From positions 172,213 through 236,212 of the forward strand of contig CAWBXV010000001.1 in the NCBI GenBank assembly GCA_963792875.1: 64,000 nt of DNA, read 5' to 3'. The notes beneath the pieces are model-generated. The model searched no databases and was not told the DNA's origin. It worked only from the letters and a program-made list of their open reading frames with translations. How positions within the stretch are numbered: the stretch's first letter is position 1; each line of letters begins with the position of its first letter. Source of the stretch: JAHEGP01 sp963792875. GTDB lineage: Bacteria; Pseudomonadota; Gammaproteobacteria; Pseudomonadales; JAHEGP01. Positions 26,875-35,903 of the stretch are shown here, in pieces. Both the position numbers and the translations under genes were made by a program.

Positions 26875-28469
26875 CACCTGCTCCCGCCGTGTAAATGCGT
26901 GAAGTCTACCATTGTCGCGCCGGCTTGTTCAGCTTCGCGCCGCAGAAATTCTTCCGCGTCGGCGCGCGCCCGCAGCTCGCGCCGCAGCAGCTTGCCAAGG
27001 CCATTGCGAGGCAGCGCGGCGACGCGATGGAAGGCCACAGGCACCTTGAAGGCGCCCAGCCGCTCCCGACAGAAGGCGCCCAGATCGCCCGCCGCCCCGC
27101 AGCCCGGCGCGGGCACCCAGTACGCCACCGGGCGCGCCCCATAGCGCGCATCGGGCAGGCCGATGACGCCGGCTTCCGCCACCGCCGGATGCTGCTCCAG
27201 CACCGCCTCCACTTCTGCCGGGTATACGTTCTCGCCGCCGGACACGATCAGGTCATCGCGCCGATCCAGCACGTGCAGCAGGCCCTGCTCGTCCAGGGTG
27301 CCGAGATCGCCGGTGTGCAGCCATCCGTCCGGTTGCCGCGCCGCGTGCCCCAGGTAGCCGCGCATGACATTGGCGCCGCGCAGCCGGATCTCCCCCGCCT
27401 GCCCCGGCGCCGCCGCTGCGCCGCCGTCCGCCACGATGCGCACGGCGACGCCCGGCAGGGGCTGCAGGCGGCCGGCCAGGGGCCGGCGGTCGTCGCCGGG
27501 CGGCCGCGTGGCCACCTGCGAGGCCGCCTCGGTCAGTCCGTAGGTGGGCGCCACCGGAAAGCCCAGCGCCAGCGCGCGCTCAAGCAGACCCTCCGGCGCC
27601 GGCCCGCCGCCCAGCAAGACGCAGCGCAGGCCTGGCGGTGCGCGCTGACCGCCCCCCTCGGTGAGAATGCCGGACAGCATCGTCGCCACCAGGGACAGCT
27701 GCGTGACGCGCTGCGCGCGCAGGTCCCGCAGCACCGCGTCGGCGCGAAAACCGCGATGCAGCAGCAAGGTGCCGCCGGCCAGGCAGCTGCGGAACAGCAG
27801 GGCGAGCCCGCCGATGTGATACAGCGGCAGACAGGCGAGCCAGCGATCGCTGCCGCCCACCTCCAGCAGGCCGGCCGCCGCGGCGGCGCTGGCCAGCAGA
27901 TTCTCCGGCCCCAGCACCACGCCCTTGGGCCGGCCACTGGTGCCCGACGTGAACAGCAGGGCGCTGGCGCCCCGCAGCAAGCCGGCGTCGCGGGCGCTGC
28001 GCAGCGGCAGGGGACCCGGCCGACCCAGCACCTGCAGGCGCTGGTCGGCAGCCAGCGCCAGCGCGGCCGGGGGCGTCGCCGCCGCCGCGCGGGCGGCCTG
28101 CCCCCGCTCGTCGCCCGCCGCATGCAGCAGCCAGCGGGCGCCCGCCGCGCCGAGCTGATAGCCCCACTCCACCGCGCTGAGGCGGGCGTTGAGCGGCAGC
28201 AGCACAGCGCCGCAATAGCGCAGGGCGTGGCAGGCGACGGCGAGGCCGACGCCGCTGTCCAGCAGCAGACCGACGGGTTCATCGGCCTGCACCCCGGCTG
28301 CCTGCAGCCGCTGCGCCAGCGCCAGGGCCCGCTGGTGCAGCGCAAGATAGCTCAAACGCTCGGCGCCGCAGACCAGCGCCTCGCGCTGGGGGCTGAGCGA
28401 CGCCCGCCGCGCCAGCCAGGGCTCGGGCCAGGCCTGCTGCGCATAGTCAGGCGGCGCTCGCCGGTCCAT
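26874..28469 (-). CDS. menE: o-Succinylbenzoate-CoA ligase
   Basis: MenE activates o-succinylbenzoate with ATP and CoA in menaquinone synthesis. The 531-residue adenylate-forming enzyme has the P-loop FTSGTSGRPKGVV near residue 170 and the motif YGLTEAASQV. The TGD hinge region is WLHTGDLGTLDEQGL with RRDDLIVSGGENVYP, and the catalytic lysine lies in NGLGKLLRREL. Alone it could be any acyl-CoA synthetase; its place in a complete men operon fixes the role. The start is ATG at 28469 (TGATG overlap with menC), with a GTG four codons upstream as alternative. It is the last men gene and overlaps ccmC. Confidence 0.92.
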   Translation of the reverse strand: MDRRAPPDYAQQAWPEPWLARRASLSPQREALVCGAERLSYLALHQRALALAQRLQAAGVQADEPVGLLLDSGVGLAVACHALRYCGAVLLPLNARLSAVEWGYQLGAAGARWLLHAAGDERGQAARAAAATPPAALALAADQRLQVLGRPGPLPLRSARDAGLLRGASALLFTSGTSGRPKGVVLGPENLLASAAAAAGLLEVGGSDRWLACLPLYHIGGLALLFRSCLAGGTLLLHRGFRADAVLRDLRAQRVTQLSLVATMLSGILTEGGGQRAPPGLRCVLLGGGPAPEGLLERALALGFPVAPTYGLTEAASQVATRPPGDDRRPLAGRLQPLPGVAVRIVADGGAAAAPGQAGEIRLRGANVMRGYLGHAARQPDGWLHTGDLGTLDEQGLLHVLDRRDDLIVSGGENVYPAEVEAVLEQHPAVAEAGVIGLPDARYGARPVAYWVPAPGCGAAGDLGAFCRERLGAFKVPVAFHRVAALPRNGLGKLLRRELRARADAEEFLRREAEQAGATMVDFTHLHGGSR

Positions 28470-29617
28470 CAGGCCCGCCACTCGACGATGCGCCCGGTGC
28501 AGTCGAGCTGCGCCACATCGGGCTCCAGGCCAAGGCCCGGGGCGCTGGCCATGAACATGTGGCCGCCACGCGCCGGCAGCGGCAGGCAGACGTCGTGGCG
28601 CAGCAGGCCCGAGGTTCCCAGGCCCGCCGCCGGCTGCCCCGGCGGCAGCGCCGCGGCCAGATGAAAGGCCGACGCGACGCCGATGGCGGAATCGAGAAAC
28701 GAGGTGACGGCGCAGCCCAGCCCCGCCCCGGCGGCCGCCAGGGCGATGCGGCAGGCCGCGCGCAGGCCGCCCACGGCCGCCGGTTTGATGACGAGCCAGT
28801 CGGCCGCCCGCGCCTCGATCACCCGCTGCGCCTGCCGGGGATCGCTCACCGCCTCATCGGCGGCCAGCGGCAGCAGGCGGCGCGCACGCAATCGCGCCAT
28901 GGCGGTCAGCGCCCCCGCCGGCAGCGGCTGCTCCAGCCACTCGACGGGCGCGTGCGCGAGACACTCCAGCGCCTGCAGTGCCTGTGCCTCGGTCCAGGCG
29001 CCGTTGACGTCCAGCCGCAGGCGCTGGGCACCGCTCAGGCAGGCAGCCAGCGCCCGCACCCCGGCGAGCTCCCGGTCCAGTCCGGCCCGACCCAGCTTGA
29101 GCTTGAACACGCGGTAGCCCTCGCCCGCCAGACGCTCGGCGGCAGGCCGCCACTGGTCGACATCACCGCCAGCGAGCAGCGCGCTGATGGGCAGCTGCCG
29201 ACGCACCGGGGCCGCCCGGGCAGGGCCGACCGGCGCCAGCCAGCGGTCCGCCAGCAACTCGGCCACAGTCCATCCCGCGCTGCGGGCCGTCAGATCGTGC
29301 AGCGCGCAATCCAGCGCCGCCCGCGCCGAGGGAGCGCCGGGGGCGAGCAGCTCGGCGCGGTCGAGCAGGCCCGCCAGATCGTCCAGGTCGCGACCGAGCA
29401 GATCCTCGACCAGGGCCGCAAGGGCCCTGGGGCAGGCGGTCGCCGCTTCCAGGCCGAACCCCGGCAGGGGGCTGGCCTCGCCCCAGCCGCTGATGCCGGC
29501 CCTGCTCTGCAGCTGCAGCAGCCACCCCTGCCTGGCCGTTATCACGCCGTGCGCCGTGGCCAGCGGCCCGCGCAGCGCCAGCCGGAAGGGAATGATGCGG
29601 GCGCGCGCCAGCTTCAC
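28469..29617 (-). CDS. menC: o-Succinylbenzoate synthase
   Basis: MenC dehydrates SHCHC to o-succinylbenzoate. The 382-residue enolase-superfamily protein shows the catalytic set in order. These are the KxK pair in FKLKLGR, metal ligands Asp in RLDVNGAW, Glu in WLEQPLP and Asp in AADEAVSD, and the second base Lys in VIKPAAVGG. The start is GTG at 29617, overlapping the menA stop as GTGA. The frame extends upstream only as overlap with menA. It is slightly longer than the E. coli enzyme (about 320). Confidence 0.92.
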   Translation of the reverse strand: MKLARARIIPFRLALRGPLATAHGVITARQGWLLQLQSRAGISGWGEASPLPGFGLEAATACPRALAALVEDLLGRDLDDLAGLLDRAELLAPGAPSARAALDCALHDLTARSAGWTVAELLADRWLAPVGPARAAPVRRQLPISALLAGGDVDQWRPAAERLAGEGYRVFKLKLGRAGLDRELAGVRALAACLSGAQRLRLDVNGAWTEAQALQALECLAHAPVEWLEQPLPAGALTAMARLRARRLLPLAADEAVSDPRQAQRVIEARAADWLVIKPAAVGGLRAACRIALAAAGAGLGCAVTSFLDSAIGVASAFHLAAALPPGQPAAGLGTSGLLRHDVCLPLPARGGHMFMASAPGLGLEPDVAQLDCTGRIVEWRA

Positions 29618-30519
29618 ATCACCCAGCCCAGCGCGAGCAGCAGGGAATACCACAGCGTGAGCTGCGCCGTCCCCGCCAGCGCCGCGTTCAGCGCCGGGCC
29701 GTCGCTGCGCGCCACCACCGTCCGCAGCAGCCGCAGCGCCATGGGCAGCGTCAGCAGCGGCAGCAGCACCCAGGCCGAGCGCCCGCCGAGCGCCAGCAAG
29801 CAGGGCAGCAGTGCATAGGCGAAGCCGATCAACGCGACATACTCCCAGCGCCCGCGGCGGGGCCCCAGGCGCACTGCCAGCGTCATCTTGCCGGCGGCCC
29901 GGTCGGTGTCGATGTCCCGCACGTTGTTGACCACCAGAATGGCGGTGGCCAGGCTGCCCACCGCCAGCGAGCAGGCCAGGGCCTCGGCGCTGAGCGTCAG
30001 CGCCTGCACGTAGTAGGTGCCCGTGACCGCGACGACGCCGAAAAACGCAAACACGGCGACGTCGCCCAGCCCCTTGTAGCCGAAGGGCCAGGGCCCGCCG
30101 GAGTAGGCCAGCGCGGCGATGATGGACGCCACGCCGGCGGCGACGACGGGCCAGCCGGCGACCGCCGTCAGGTAGAGGCCGACGGCCGCGGCGGCCAGCA
30201 GCACCAGCGCGATGCCGACGCGCATGCGGCTGGGCTCCATCAGGCCGAGCTGGCTGACCCTGGCCGGGCCGATGCGCTCGGCCGTGTCGGCGCCACGCTC
30301 ATGGTCGAACAGGTCGTTGGCGAGGTTTGAGGCGATCTGCAGCAGCAGCGCCCCCAGCAGTGCCGCCAGCGCCGGGCCCGTCCGCATGCTGCCGTCGGCA
30401 GCCGCCACCGCGGTCCCCACCACCACGGGGGCCACGGCCACCGGCAGCGTGCGCGGCCGCGCCGCCATGAGCCAGACCCGCCAGTGGCCGCGGGACGGCG
30501 CCTGTTCTATGGCAGCCAT
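29614..30519 (-). CDS. menA: 1,4-Dihydroxy-2-naphthoate polyprenyltransferase
   Basis: MenA prenylates DHNA to demethylmenaquinone in the inner membrane. The 301-residue UbiA-family protein has about eight to nine TM helices. Its two Asp-rich motifs are NLANDLFDHERGAD near residue 65 and NNVRDIDTDRAAGKMTLAVR near 200, and the spacing fits MenA. The N-terminal AARPRTLPVAVAPVVVGTA is the typical MenA opening. It overlaps menB by 13 bp and menC by 4 bp. Confidence 0.95.
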   Translation of the reverse strand: MAAIEQAPSRGHWRVWLMAARPRTLPVAVAPVVVGTAVAAADGSMRTGPALAALLGALLLQIASNLANDLFDHERGADTAERIGPARVSQLGLMEPSRMRVGIALVLLAAAAVGLYLTAVAGWPVVAAGVASIIAALAYSGGPWPFGYKGLGDVAVFAFFGVVAVTGTYYVQALTLSAEALACSLAVGSLATAILVVNNVRDIDTDRAAGKMTLAVRLGPRRGRWEYVALIGFAYALLPCLLALGGRSAWVLLPLLTLPMALRLLRTVVARSDGPALNAALAGTAQLTLWYSLLLALGWVM

Positions 30520-31331
30520 GGAAAGCGGCTGAAATCGGGGGCGCGCTTTTCGTTGTAGGCGTTCCTGCCCTCCTGCCCCTCCTCGCTCATATAAAACAGC
30601 ATGGTGGCGTTGCCGGCGAGTTCCTGCAGGCCCACCTGGCCGTCACAGTCGGCATTGAACGCCGACTTGAGGATGCGGATGGCGATAGGGCTGTGCTGCA
30701 GGATCTCGCGCGCCCACTGCACCCCGGTGGCCTCCAGCTCCGCCAGCGGCACCACCGCATTGACCAGCCCCATGTCCAGGGCCTCACCGGCGCCATACTG
30801 GCGGCAGAGATACCAGATCTCCCGCGCCTTCTTCTGCCCTACCACCCGCGCCATATAGCTCGAGCCGAAGCCGCCGTCGAAGCTGCCGACCTTAGGGCCG
30901 GTCTGGCCGAAGCGGGCATTGTCGGCGGCAATGGTCAGATCGCAGACCAGGTGCAGCACGTGTCCACCGCCGATGGCATAGCCGGCGACCAGCGCGATCA
31001 CCGGCTTGGGCAGCGAGCGGATGAGCTTCTGCAGATCGAGCACGTTGAGTCGCGGCACGCCGTCGCCGCCGATATAGCCCGCATCGCCGCGCACGCTCTG
31101 GTCGCCACCCGAGCAGAAGGCCAGGTCACCCTGCCCGGTGAACAGCACCACGCCGATATGGGACATCTCCCGCACGCGCATGAAAGCGTCGATCAGCTCC
31201 TTGACGGTCTCCGGGCGAAAGGCGTTGCGCTTTTCGGGGCGGCAGATGGTGATCTTGGCGATGCCATCGCCGCTCTCCTCGAAGCTGATGTCCTGGTATT
31301 CCCGGATCGTTTGCCATTTTGCAGCGCTCAT
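30507..31331 (-). CDS. menB: 1,4-Dihydroxy-2-naphthoyl-CoA synthase
   Basis: MenB closes the second naphthoquinone ring from o-succinylbenzoyl-CoA. The 274-residue crotonase-fold protein is strongly MenB-like: ICRPEKRNAFRPETV near residue 30, FCSGGDQSVRGDAGY with the MenB-specific GGDQ near 72, GYAIGGGHVLH near 117, and GQTGPKVGSFDGGFGSSY near 142. The GGGH and SFDGG residues line the active site. Length is normal. It starts 18 bp after menH ends... on the transcript menH precedes it, with RBS AGGA five bases before the ATG. Confidence 0.97.
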   Translation of the reverse strand: MSAAKWQTIREYQDISFEESGDGIAKITICRPEKRNAFRPETVKELIDAFMRVREMSHIGVVLFTGQGDLAFCSGGDQSVRGDAGYIGGDGVPRLNVLDLQKLIRSLPKPVIALVAGYAIGGGHVLHLVCDLTIAADNARFGQTGPKVGSFDGGFGSSYMARVVGQKKAREIWYLCRQYGAGEALDMGLVNAVVPLAELEATGVQWAREILQHSPIAIRILKSAFNADCDGQVGLQELAGNATMLFYMSEEGQEGRNAYNEKRAPDFSRFPWLP

Positions 31332-31349
31332 TACATCCTCTTGCAGCAG

Positions 31350-32246
31350 TTATTCATGGACCACCGCAGAGCCGCCGGACCGGCGGCTCTGCCCATTCGG
31401 GACCGCAGGTCCCGCACCATTGCCGGCGCCATGCCGGGCAAAGAACTCCAGGGCCAGCGCGGCGAACGCCGCCGGCTGCTCCAGGTGGGCCGCGTGCCCG
31501 GCCCCGTCCAGTACGGCCACCCTGGCCGCGGGCATGCTGCCGGCCAGCGCCCGGGCGAGGCCGCAGAATTTCTCATCCTCTGCCCCGGCAACCAGCAGCG
31601 CCGGCGCCGCGATCCGGTGCAGCAGCCCCTGCAGCGGCGGCATCGCCCCCGCCCCCATGCCCTCGAGGCTCAATGCCAGGGCCTCGGCGTCGTTGTCGAG
31701 CCGCTGCCTGCGGGCGGCCCGCAGGAAAGCCTCCCCCAGGCGGCGCTGGCTGGCAAACAGCGGCTGTGACAGCCATTGATCGACGAACGCGGCGAGCCCC
31801 TCGCCGCGGAGGCGCTGCGCCAGCAGCCCGTCGGCCGCGATTCTCGCCGCCCGCTCGCCCGGCTGCTCCAGCCCCGCACTGCCACCCACCAGCAGCAGCG
31901 AGCGCACGCGCGCCGGATGCCGGAGGGCCAGCGACAGGGCCACCCTCGCCCCCATCGAATAGCCGAGCACAGCCACCGCGGGCTCGCCCAGGCCATCCAG
32001 CGCGGCTGCGACCTGCTCGACGCAGGCCGGCATCCGGTAGCAGGCCACCGACCCCGGCGCCTCGCTGCGGCCGTGACCCACCAGGTCGAGGCGGTAGACG
32101 CGGTGGCAGCGGCTCAGATCGCGGGCGACGCCGGCCATGGTCACTGCCGACCCGGTAAAGCCGTGCAGCAGCAGCACCGGCGCCCCCTGCCCTTGGGCGA
32201 CGACGTGCAGGCGCACACCGCGGCAGGACAGCCAACGCGACCCCAT
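31350..32246 (-). CDS. menH: SHCHC synthase (alpha/beta hydrolase)
   Basis: MenH eliminates pyruvate from SEPHCHC in menaquinone synthesis. The 298-residue alpha/beta hydrolase has the oxyanion loop LLHGFTGSA near residue 27, nucleophile elbow GYSMGARVALSL near 95, acid Asp in AGAEDEKF and His in GAGHAAHLEQP. These match the MenH triad. The C-terminal ~25 residues are low-complexity and not conserved. It sits between menD and menB with 2 bp from the menD stop. Context supports MenH over a generic hydrolase. Confidence 0.88.
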   Translation of the reverse strand: MGSRWLSCRGVRLHVVAQGQGAPVLLLHGFTGSAVTMAGVARDLSRCHRVYRLDLVGHGRSEAPGSVACYRMPACVEQVAAALDGLGEPAVAVLGYSMGARVALSLALRHPARVRSLLLVGGSAGLEQPGERAARIAADGLLAQRLRGEGLAAFVDQWLSQPLFASQRRLGEAFLRAARRQRLDNDAEALALSLEGMGAGAMPPLQGLLHRIAAPALLVAGAEDEKFCGLARALAGSMPAARVAVLDGAGHAAHLEQPAAFAALALEFFARHGAGNGAGPAVPNGQSRRSGGSAVVHE

Positions 32247-32248
32247 GG

Positions 32249-34075
32249 CTAGGTCGCTCCCGCCTGCGCCGCCCCCAGCTCGGCAGCCTCGGCGATCAGC
32301 TCGCGAAAGTGCCGCAAATTGCCTGCGGGGTCAATGGGCAGTTCCAGCAGATGCGTGCCGCCGTCCGCCGAGCACCGCTGCAATGCCCGGCGCAGAGCCT
32401 CGGCGCTGCCGATGCGCTCGTAGTCGAGCCCGTAAAAGTCGGCCGCGGCCGCGAACGACAGGCCATGCGGCAGGCGGAAATAGTCATCGAAGGCCTCGCG
32501 CTCACCCCCGTCCGCGATCGGCAGGTAGGAAAAGATGGCGCCGCCGTCGTTGTTCAACAGCACGATGGTGAGATCGATGCGGTGACGGCGCGCGGTCAGC
32601 AGCGCGCCGATGTCGTGCAGCAGGGCGATGTCGCCGATCAGCAGCACCACCGGCCCGGCACCGGCCACGGCAGCGCCCAGAGCGCTGGAGAGCACGCCGT
32701 CGATGCCGTTGGCGCCGCGGTTGCAGAGCACGCGCAGCTCGTCGCTGCGCGCGGGCATGAAGGCGTCGAGGTCGCGCACCGGCATGCTGTTGGAGACATA
32801 GAGCGTAGCGCCCGCCGGCAGGCAGCGCGACAGCTCGAAGGCCGCGGCGGTCTCGTACAGGCTGCCACCCTCCCCCAAGCGGGCGCTCAGCAGGGCCGCC
32901 ACCGCGGCATCGGCGCGGGTGAAGTCGCGGCACCAGGCGCTGTCCCGCGCCGCCGGCAGGCGCGCCGACAGATCGCGGCACAGCGCGCCGGCATCGACCT
33001 GCAGGCGCAGGGTGGCGCGATGATCGGGATCGCTCCAGTGGTCATCGGGGTCGATCAGCAGCCAGTGCGCTGACCGGCTCGCGTCCAGCCAGCGCCGCAG
33101 TGCCTTGCTCACGGGCGCCCCGCCGAGGGCGACCACCACCTCGGGGGCATGGCTGGCGGCGAAGTGCTCGTGCCGCAGCAGGATGTCGGCGTGCGCCACT
33201 ACGGGGGCGTGGCGGATGTGCGGGCCGCAGCGCAGCTGGGACGTGGGGTCGGCGATGAGCGGCCAGCCGGCGCGTTCACTCAGGGCGGCGATGGCGGCGC
33301 TGGCGGCGGCGTCCGGCGCCAGCGGCCCGCACACGATGACACCACGCTCGTGCTGCGCCACCAGGTCGGCCAGCGCCTGCAGCTGGGCCTCAGTGGCCCG
33401 CAGTTCACCCTGGCCGCAACCGACCTGAGGCGGTTGCGGCCAGGCGGCCGGCTCGACAGCGTCACCACCCGCGGCCCCGGCGGGTCGCTGCAGGGCAAAG
33501 GGCTCGCGCAGCGGCCAGTTGAGATGCACCGGGCCCGGCGGCCGCCCCAGGCTGTCGGCGACCGCGCGGCAGGCAAGCGAGCGCGCATAGCGCAGCAGCG
33601 CGGGGCTGTCCTGGGCGCAGTGGACCTCGTCGAAACGGCGCACATAGCGCCCGAAGATATGCAGCTGGTCGATGGTCTGACCTGCCCCCCAGCCCCTCAG
33701 CTCCGGCGGCCGGTCTGCCGTCAACAGCAGCAGCGGCACCCGGGCATAGTGGGCTTCGACCACTGCCGGCAGAAAATTGGCCACCGCGGTACCGGAGGTG
33801 GCGATCAGCGCCACCGGGCGCGCCGCCGCGCGGGCCAGCCCCAGCGCAAAAAATCCCGCCGAGCGCTCGTCGTGGTGTGATGAACACTGCAGCCCGGCTG
33901 TGCGGCAGGCCGCCAGCGTCAGCGGCGTCGAGCGCGACCCGGGGCAGATGCAGACGTGCTGGACGCCGCTGCGCAGCAGCTCCGCGAAAAACGCGGCAAC
34001 AAAGACCGCGGTGGCTTCATTAGCGTCGGCGTTGGAGCCTTCGTCGCTGCGGACATCCGGTAGTGAAAGCGGCAA
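32249..34075 (-). CDS. menD: SEPHCHC synthase (MenD)
   Basis: MenD is a TPP enzyme that condenses isochorismate with 2-oxoglutarate. The 608-residue protein has the N-terminal ICPGSRSTPLTLAA motif, the catalytic Glu in DERSAGFFALGLARA, and the TPP-binding LLIGDIALLHDIGALL with LLNNDGGAIFSYLP. No ATG or GTG precedes the conserved start in frame. The TTG at 34075 has GGAG eight bases upstream, inside the end of menF, and is taken as start. menF's stop lies 1-2 bp upstream, so coupling is likely. Confidence 0.95.
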   Translation of the reverse strand: MPLSLPDVRSDEGSNADANEATAVFVAAFFAELLRSGVQHVCICPGSRSTPLTLAACRTAGLQCSSHHDERSAGFFALGLARAAARPVALIATSGTAVANFLPAVVEAHYARVPLLLLTADRPPELRGWGAGQTIDQLHIFGRYVRRFDEVHCAQDSPALLRYARSLACRAVADSLGRPPGPVHLNWPLREPFALQRPAGAAGGDAVEPAAWPQPPQVGCGQGELRATEAQLQALADLVAQHERGVIVCGPLAPDAAASAAIAALSERAGWPLIADPTSQLRCGPHIRHAPVVAHADILLRHEHFAASHAPEVVVALGGAPVSKALRRWLDASRSAHWLLIDPDDHWSDPDHRATLRLQVDAGALCRDLSARLPAARDSAWCRDFTRADAAVAALLSARLGEGGSLYETAAAFELSRCLPAGATLYVSNSMPVRDLDAFMPARSDELRVLCNRGANGIDGVLSSALGAAVAGAGPVVLLIGDIALLHDIGALLTARRHRIDLTIVLLNNDGGAIFSYLPIADGGEREAFDDYFRLPHGLSFAAAADFYGLDYERIGSAEALRRALQRCSADGGTHLLELPIDPAGNLRHFRELIAEAAELGAAQAGAT

Positions 34076-34076
34076 A

Positions 34077-35750
34077 CTACAGCTCCGTCAAGGGCGTCAG
34101 CAGCGCCCGCAGCTTGAGGCTGGTTTCGTGCCATTCACGCTCCGGCAGCGAACCGGCGACCACGCCCGCGCCTGCGAACAGGCTGGCCACACCGGGGGCA
34201 CCCTCCCTGGGAGGATTGCGCAGCAGCGCCGAGCGCAGGGCGACTCTGAACTCGCCACCCCCCCGGCAATCCATATACCCCACCGGACCGGCATACCAGC
34301 CCCGCTCGAGCTCCTCGCCCTGACAGATCCAGGCGAGCGCCGCCTCGCGGGGCAGGCCGCCGACGGCCGGGGTCGGGTGCAGGCGCCCGACCAGGTCCAG
34401 GATGGTTGGCGCGACCGCCCCGGCGACCTGCCGCAGCCTGCCCCGCAATGGCGTGTAGAGGTGCTGAATGCCGGCCAGGCGCAGCAGCTGCGGGGCCACC
34501 GGCCCTTCGAGCGCGGTGCACACGTCTGCCAGCGCGGCGCGGATGGCGCGGACCACGGCCGCATGCTCGGCGCGCTCTTTGGGATTCTCCAGCAGCGCGC
34601 GCCCCAGCTGGCCGTCGTCCTCGGCGGTGACGCCGCGCGGCGCGGTGCCGGCGAGGGCTTCTGTTTCGACCCTCTCTCCGTCAAAACTCACCAGGCGCTC
34701 GGGCGATGCCGCGACGAAGCAGTCGGCGCCCCGCCCCACCGCCAGACTGACGCAATCGGGATAGGCCGTCCTGAGCCGGTGCATGATCGACGGCACATCG
34801 AATCCGCCGGGCTGCAGCATGCGCAACGACCGCGCCAGCACCACCTTCTCGAGAGCGCCGGCGGCGATGGCGCCGAGGGCCGCCTCGATGCGGCGCCGAT
34901 ACTGGTCCTGGGCGCTGGGGGGAGCTTCACAGCCGCCAGCGGGCACCAATGCCCTGACCAACGCGCCGGTGCCGCCCTCGATGACGGCGAGGCCGCGCAG
35001 CCGCTCGACGCGGGCGTGCGCGGCCGTCGCGCCGGCCAATACCGCCGACCAGGCGGTGCGCAGCGCCAGCCCGGGCGCGATGGGCGCATTCACGGTGAGG
35101 CAGGCCTCGCCGGCGCGACATACCAGCAGGATTTCAGGCAGAAACAGGCAGGCGCCCGGAAACGCGGCCCAGTCGCCGACCGCCCGGTGACCGGCCGCAA
35201 AGGAGAAGCCCCCGACCAGCAGCGGGGCGGGCAATGACCGAGCGGCGTGACCGCACGTCACCACATCGCCCAGCATCGCCTGCGCCGCGGCCGAGGCCGA
35301 GGTAAAGCGCACGCGCGGGTCCACATCCAGCGCCTTGACGCAGCCCACGGCCGCCAGCGCGAAGCCGCCGTTGGGCTGCTGCCAGAAAAACCGGTCGGGA
35401 CCCGGCTCGTCCGCAAACAGCGCCAGCGGGTCACAGTCGGCGACGGCAAAGCGCAGGCTGACATAGTGCACCCGACCGGTGACAGACGCGCGCGCCACAG
35501 CGGTCTCGACGGCCCTATGCAGGGCACCGGCCTGGCCGCGCAGGCACGGCGGCACGCTGGGTTCGAGGTAGCCCTCCGCATCGGCCAGCGGTCGGCTCAG
35601 CGCGGCGAACGGGCCATCATCGCCGGCGCAGCGTGCCGGCACCTCGACGTGGCTGCCCCCTGCCGCTGCAATCAGCGCTCGCGCCTTGCCCTCGGCCTCC
35701 AGGCCCGCGTCGGCGACCGCCGCATCAGGTTGTCGGGAGCGCTGCTTCAT
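34077..35750 (-). CDS. menF: Isochorismate synthase (MenF)
   Basis: MenF turns chorismate into isochorismate, the first committed step. The 557-residue chorismate-binding protein shows VLARSLRM, SPERLVSFDGERVETEALAG, NPKERAEHAAVVRAI, HLYTPLRGRL, HPTPAVGGLPREAAL and ERGWYAGPVGYMD. Its N-terminal ~200 residues are more variable. EntC-type enzymes share these motifs, but the direct link to menD makes MenF the reading. It is the first gene of the men operon; a terminator for the upstream gene lies at 35805-35826, so a men promoter probably sits just before this gene. Confidence 0.93.
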   Translation of the reverse strand: MKQRSRQPDAAVADAGLEAEGKARALIAAAGGSHVEVPARCAGDDGPFAALSRPLADAEGYLEPSVPPCLRGQAGALHRAVETAVARASVTGRVHYVSLRFAVADCDPLALFADEPGPDRFFWQQPNGGFALAAVGCVKALDVDPRVRFTSASAAAQAMLGDVVTCGHAARSLPAPLLVGGFSFAAGHRAVGDWAAFPGACLFLPEILLVCRAGEACLTVNAPIAPGLALRTAWSAVLAGATAAHARVERLRGLAVIEGGTGALVRALVPAGGCEAPPSAQDQYRRRIEAALGAIAAGALEKVVLARSLRMLQPGGFDVPSIMHRLRTAYPDCVSLAVGRGADCFVAASPERLVSFDGERVETEALAGTAPRGVTAEDDGQLGRALLENPKERAEHAAVVRAIRAALADVCTALEGPVAPQLLRLAGIQHLYTPLRGRLRQVAGAVAPTILDLVGRLHPTPAVGGLPREAALAWICQGEELERGWYAGPVGYMDCRGGGEFRVALRSALLRNPPREGAPGVASLFAGAGVVAGSLPEREWHETSLKLRALLTPLTEL

Positions 35751-35804
35751 GCCACTCGATGTCTCGCACTACAGGGCCTGCCGACCCTCCCCGGTCAATG
35801 AGAA

Positions 35805-35826
35805 GCGGCCGGGTGTAACCGGCCGC
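35805..35826 (-). terminator. Intrinsic terminator after the acetyl-CoA hydrolase gene
   Basis: Perfect 8-bp GC-rich arms (GCGGCCGG / CCGGCCGC) with a 6-base loop lie about 80 bp past the hydrolase stop. On the minus strand TTCTCATT follows, a weak T-rich tail. It separates the hydrolase gene from menF. Confidence 0.65.
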
Positions 35827-35903
35827 GCTGTGTTGAGGGCGGGCAGGCCGACCCTTCAGGCCGACCCGCCATGCCGCTGGGCAGCGAGCGACTGCCACTG
35901 ACG

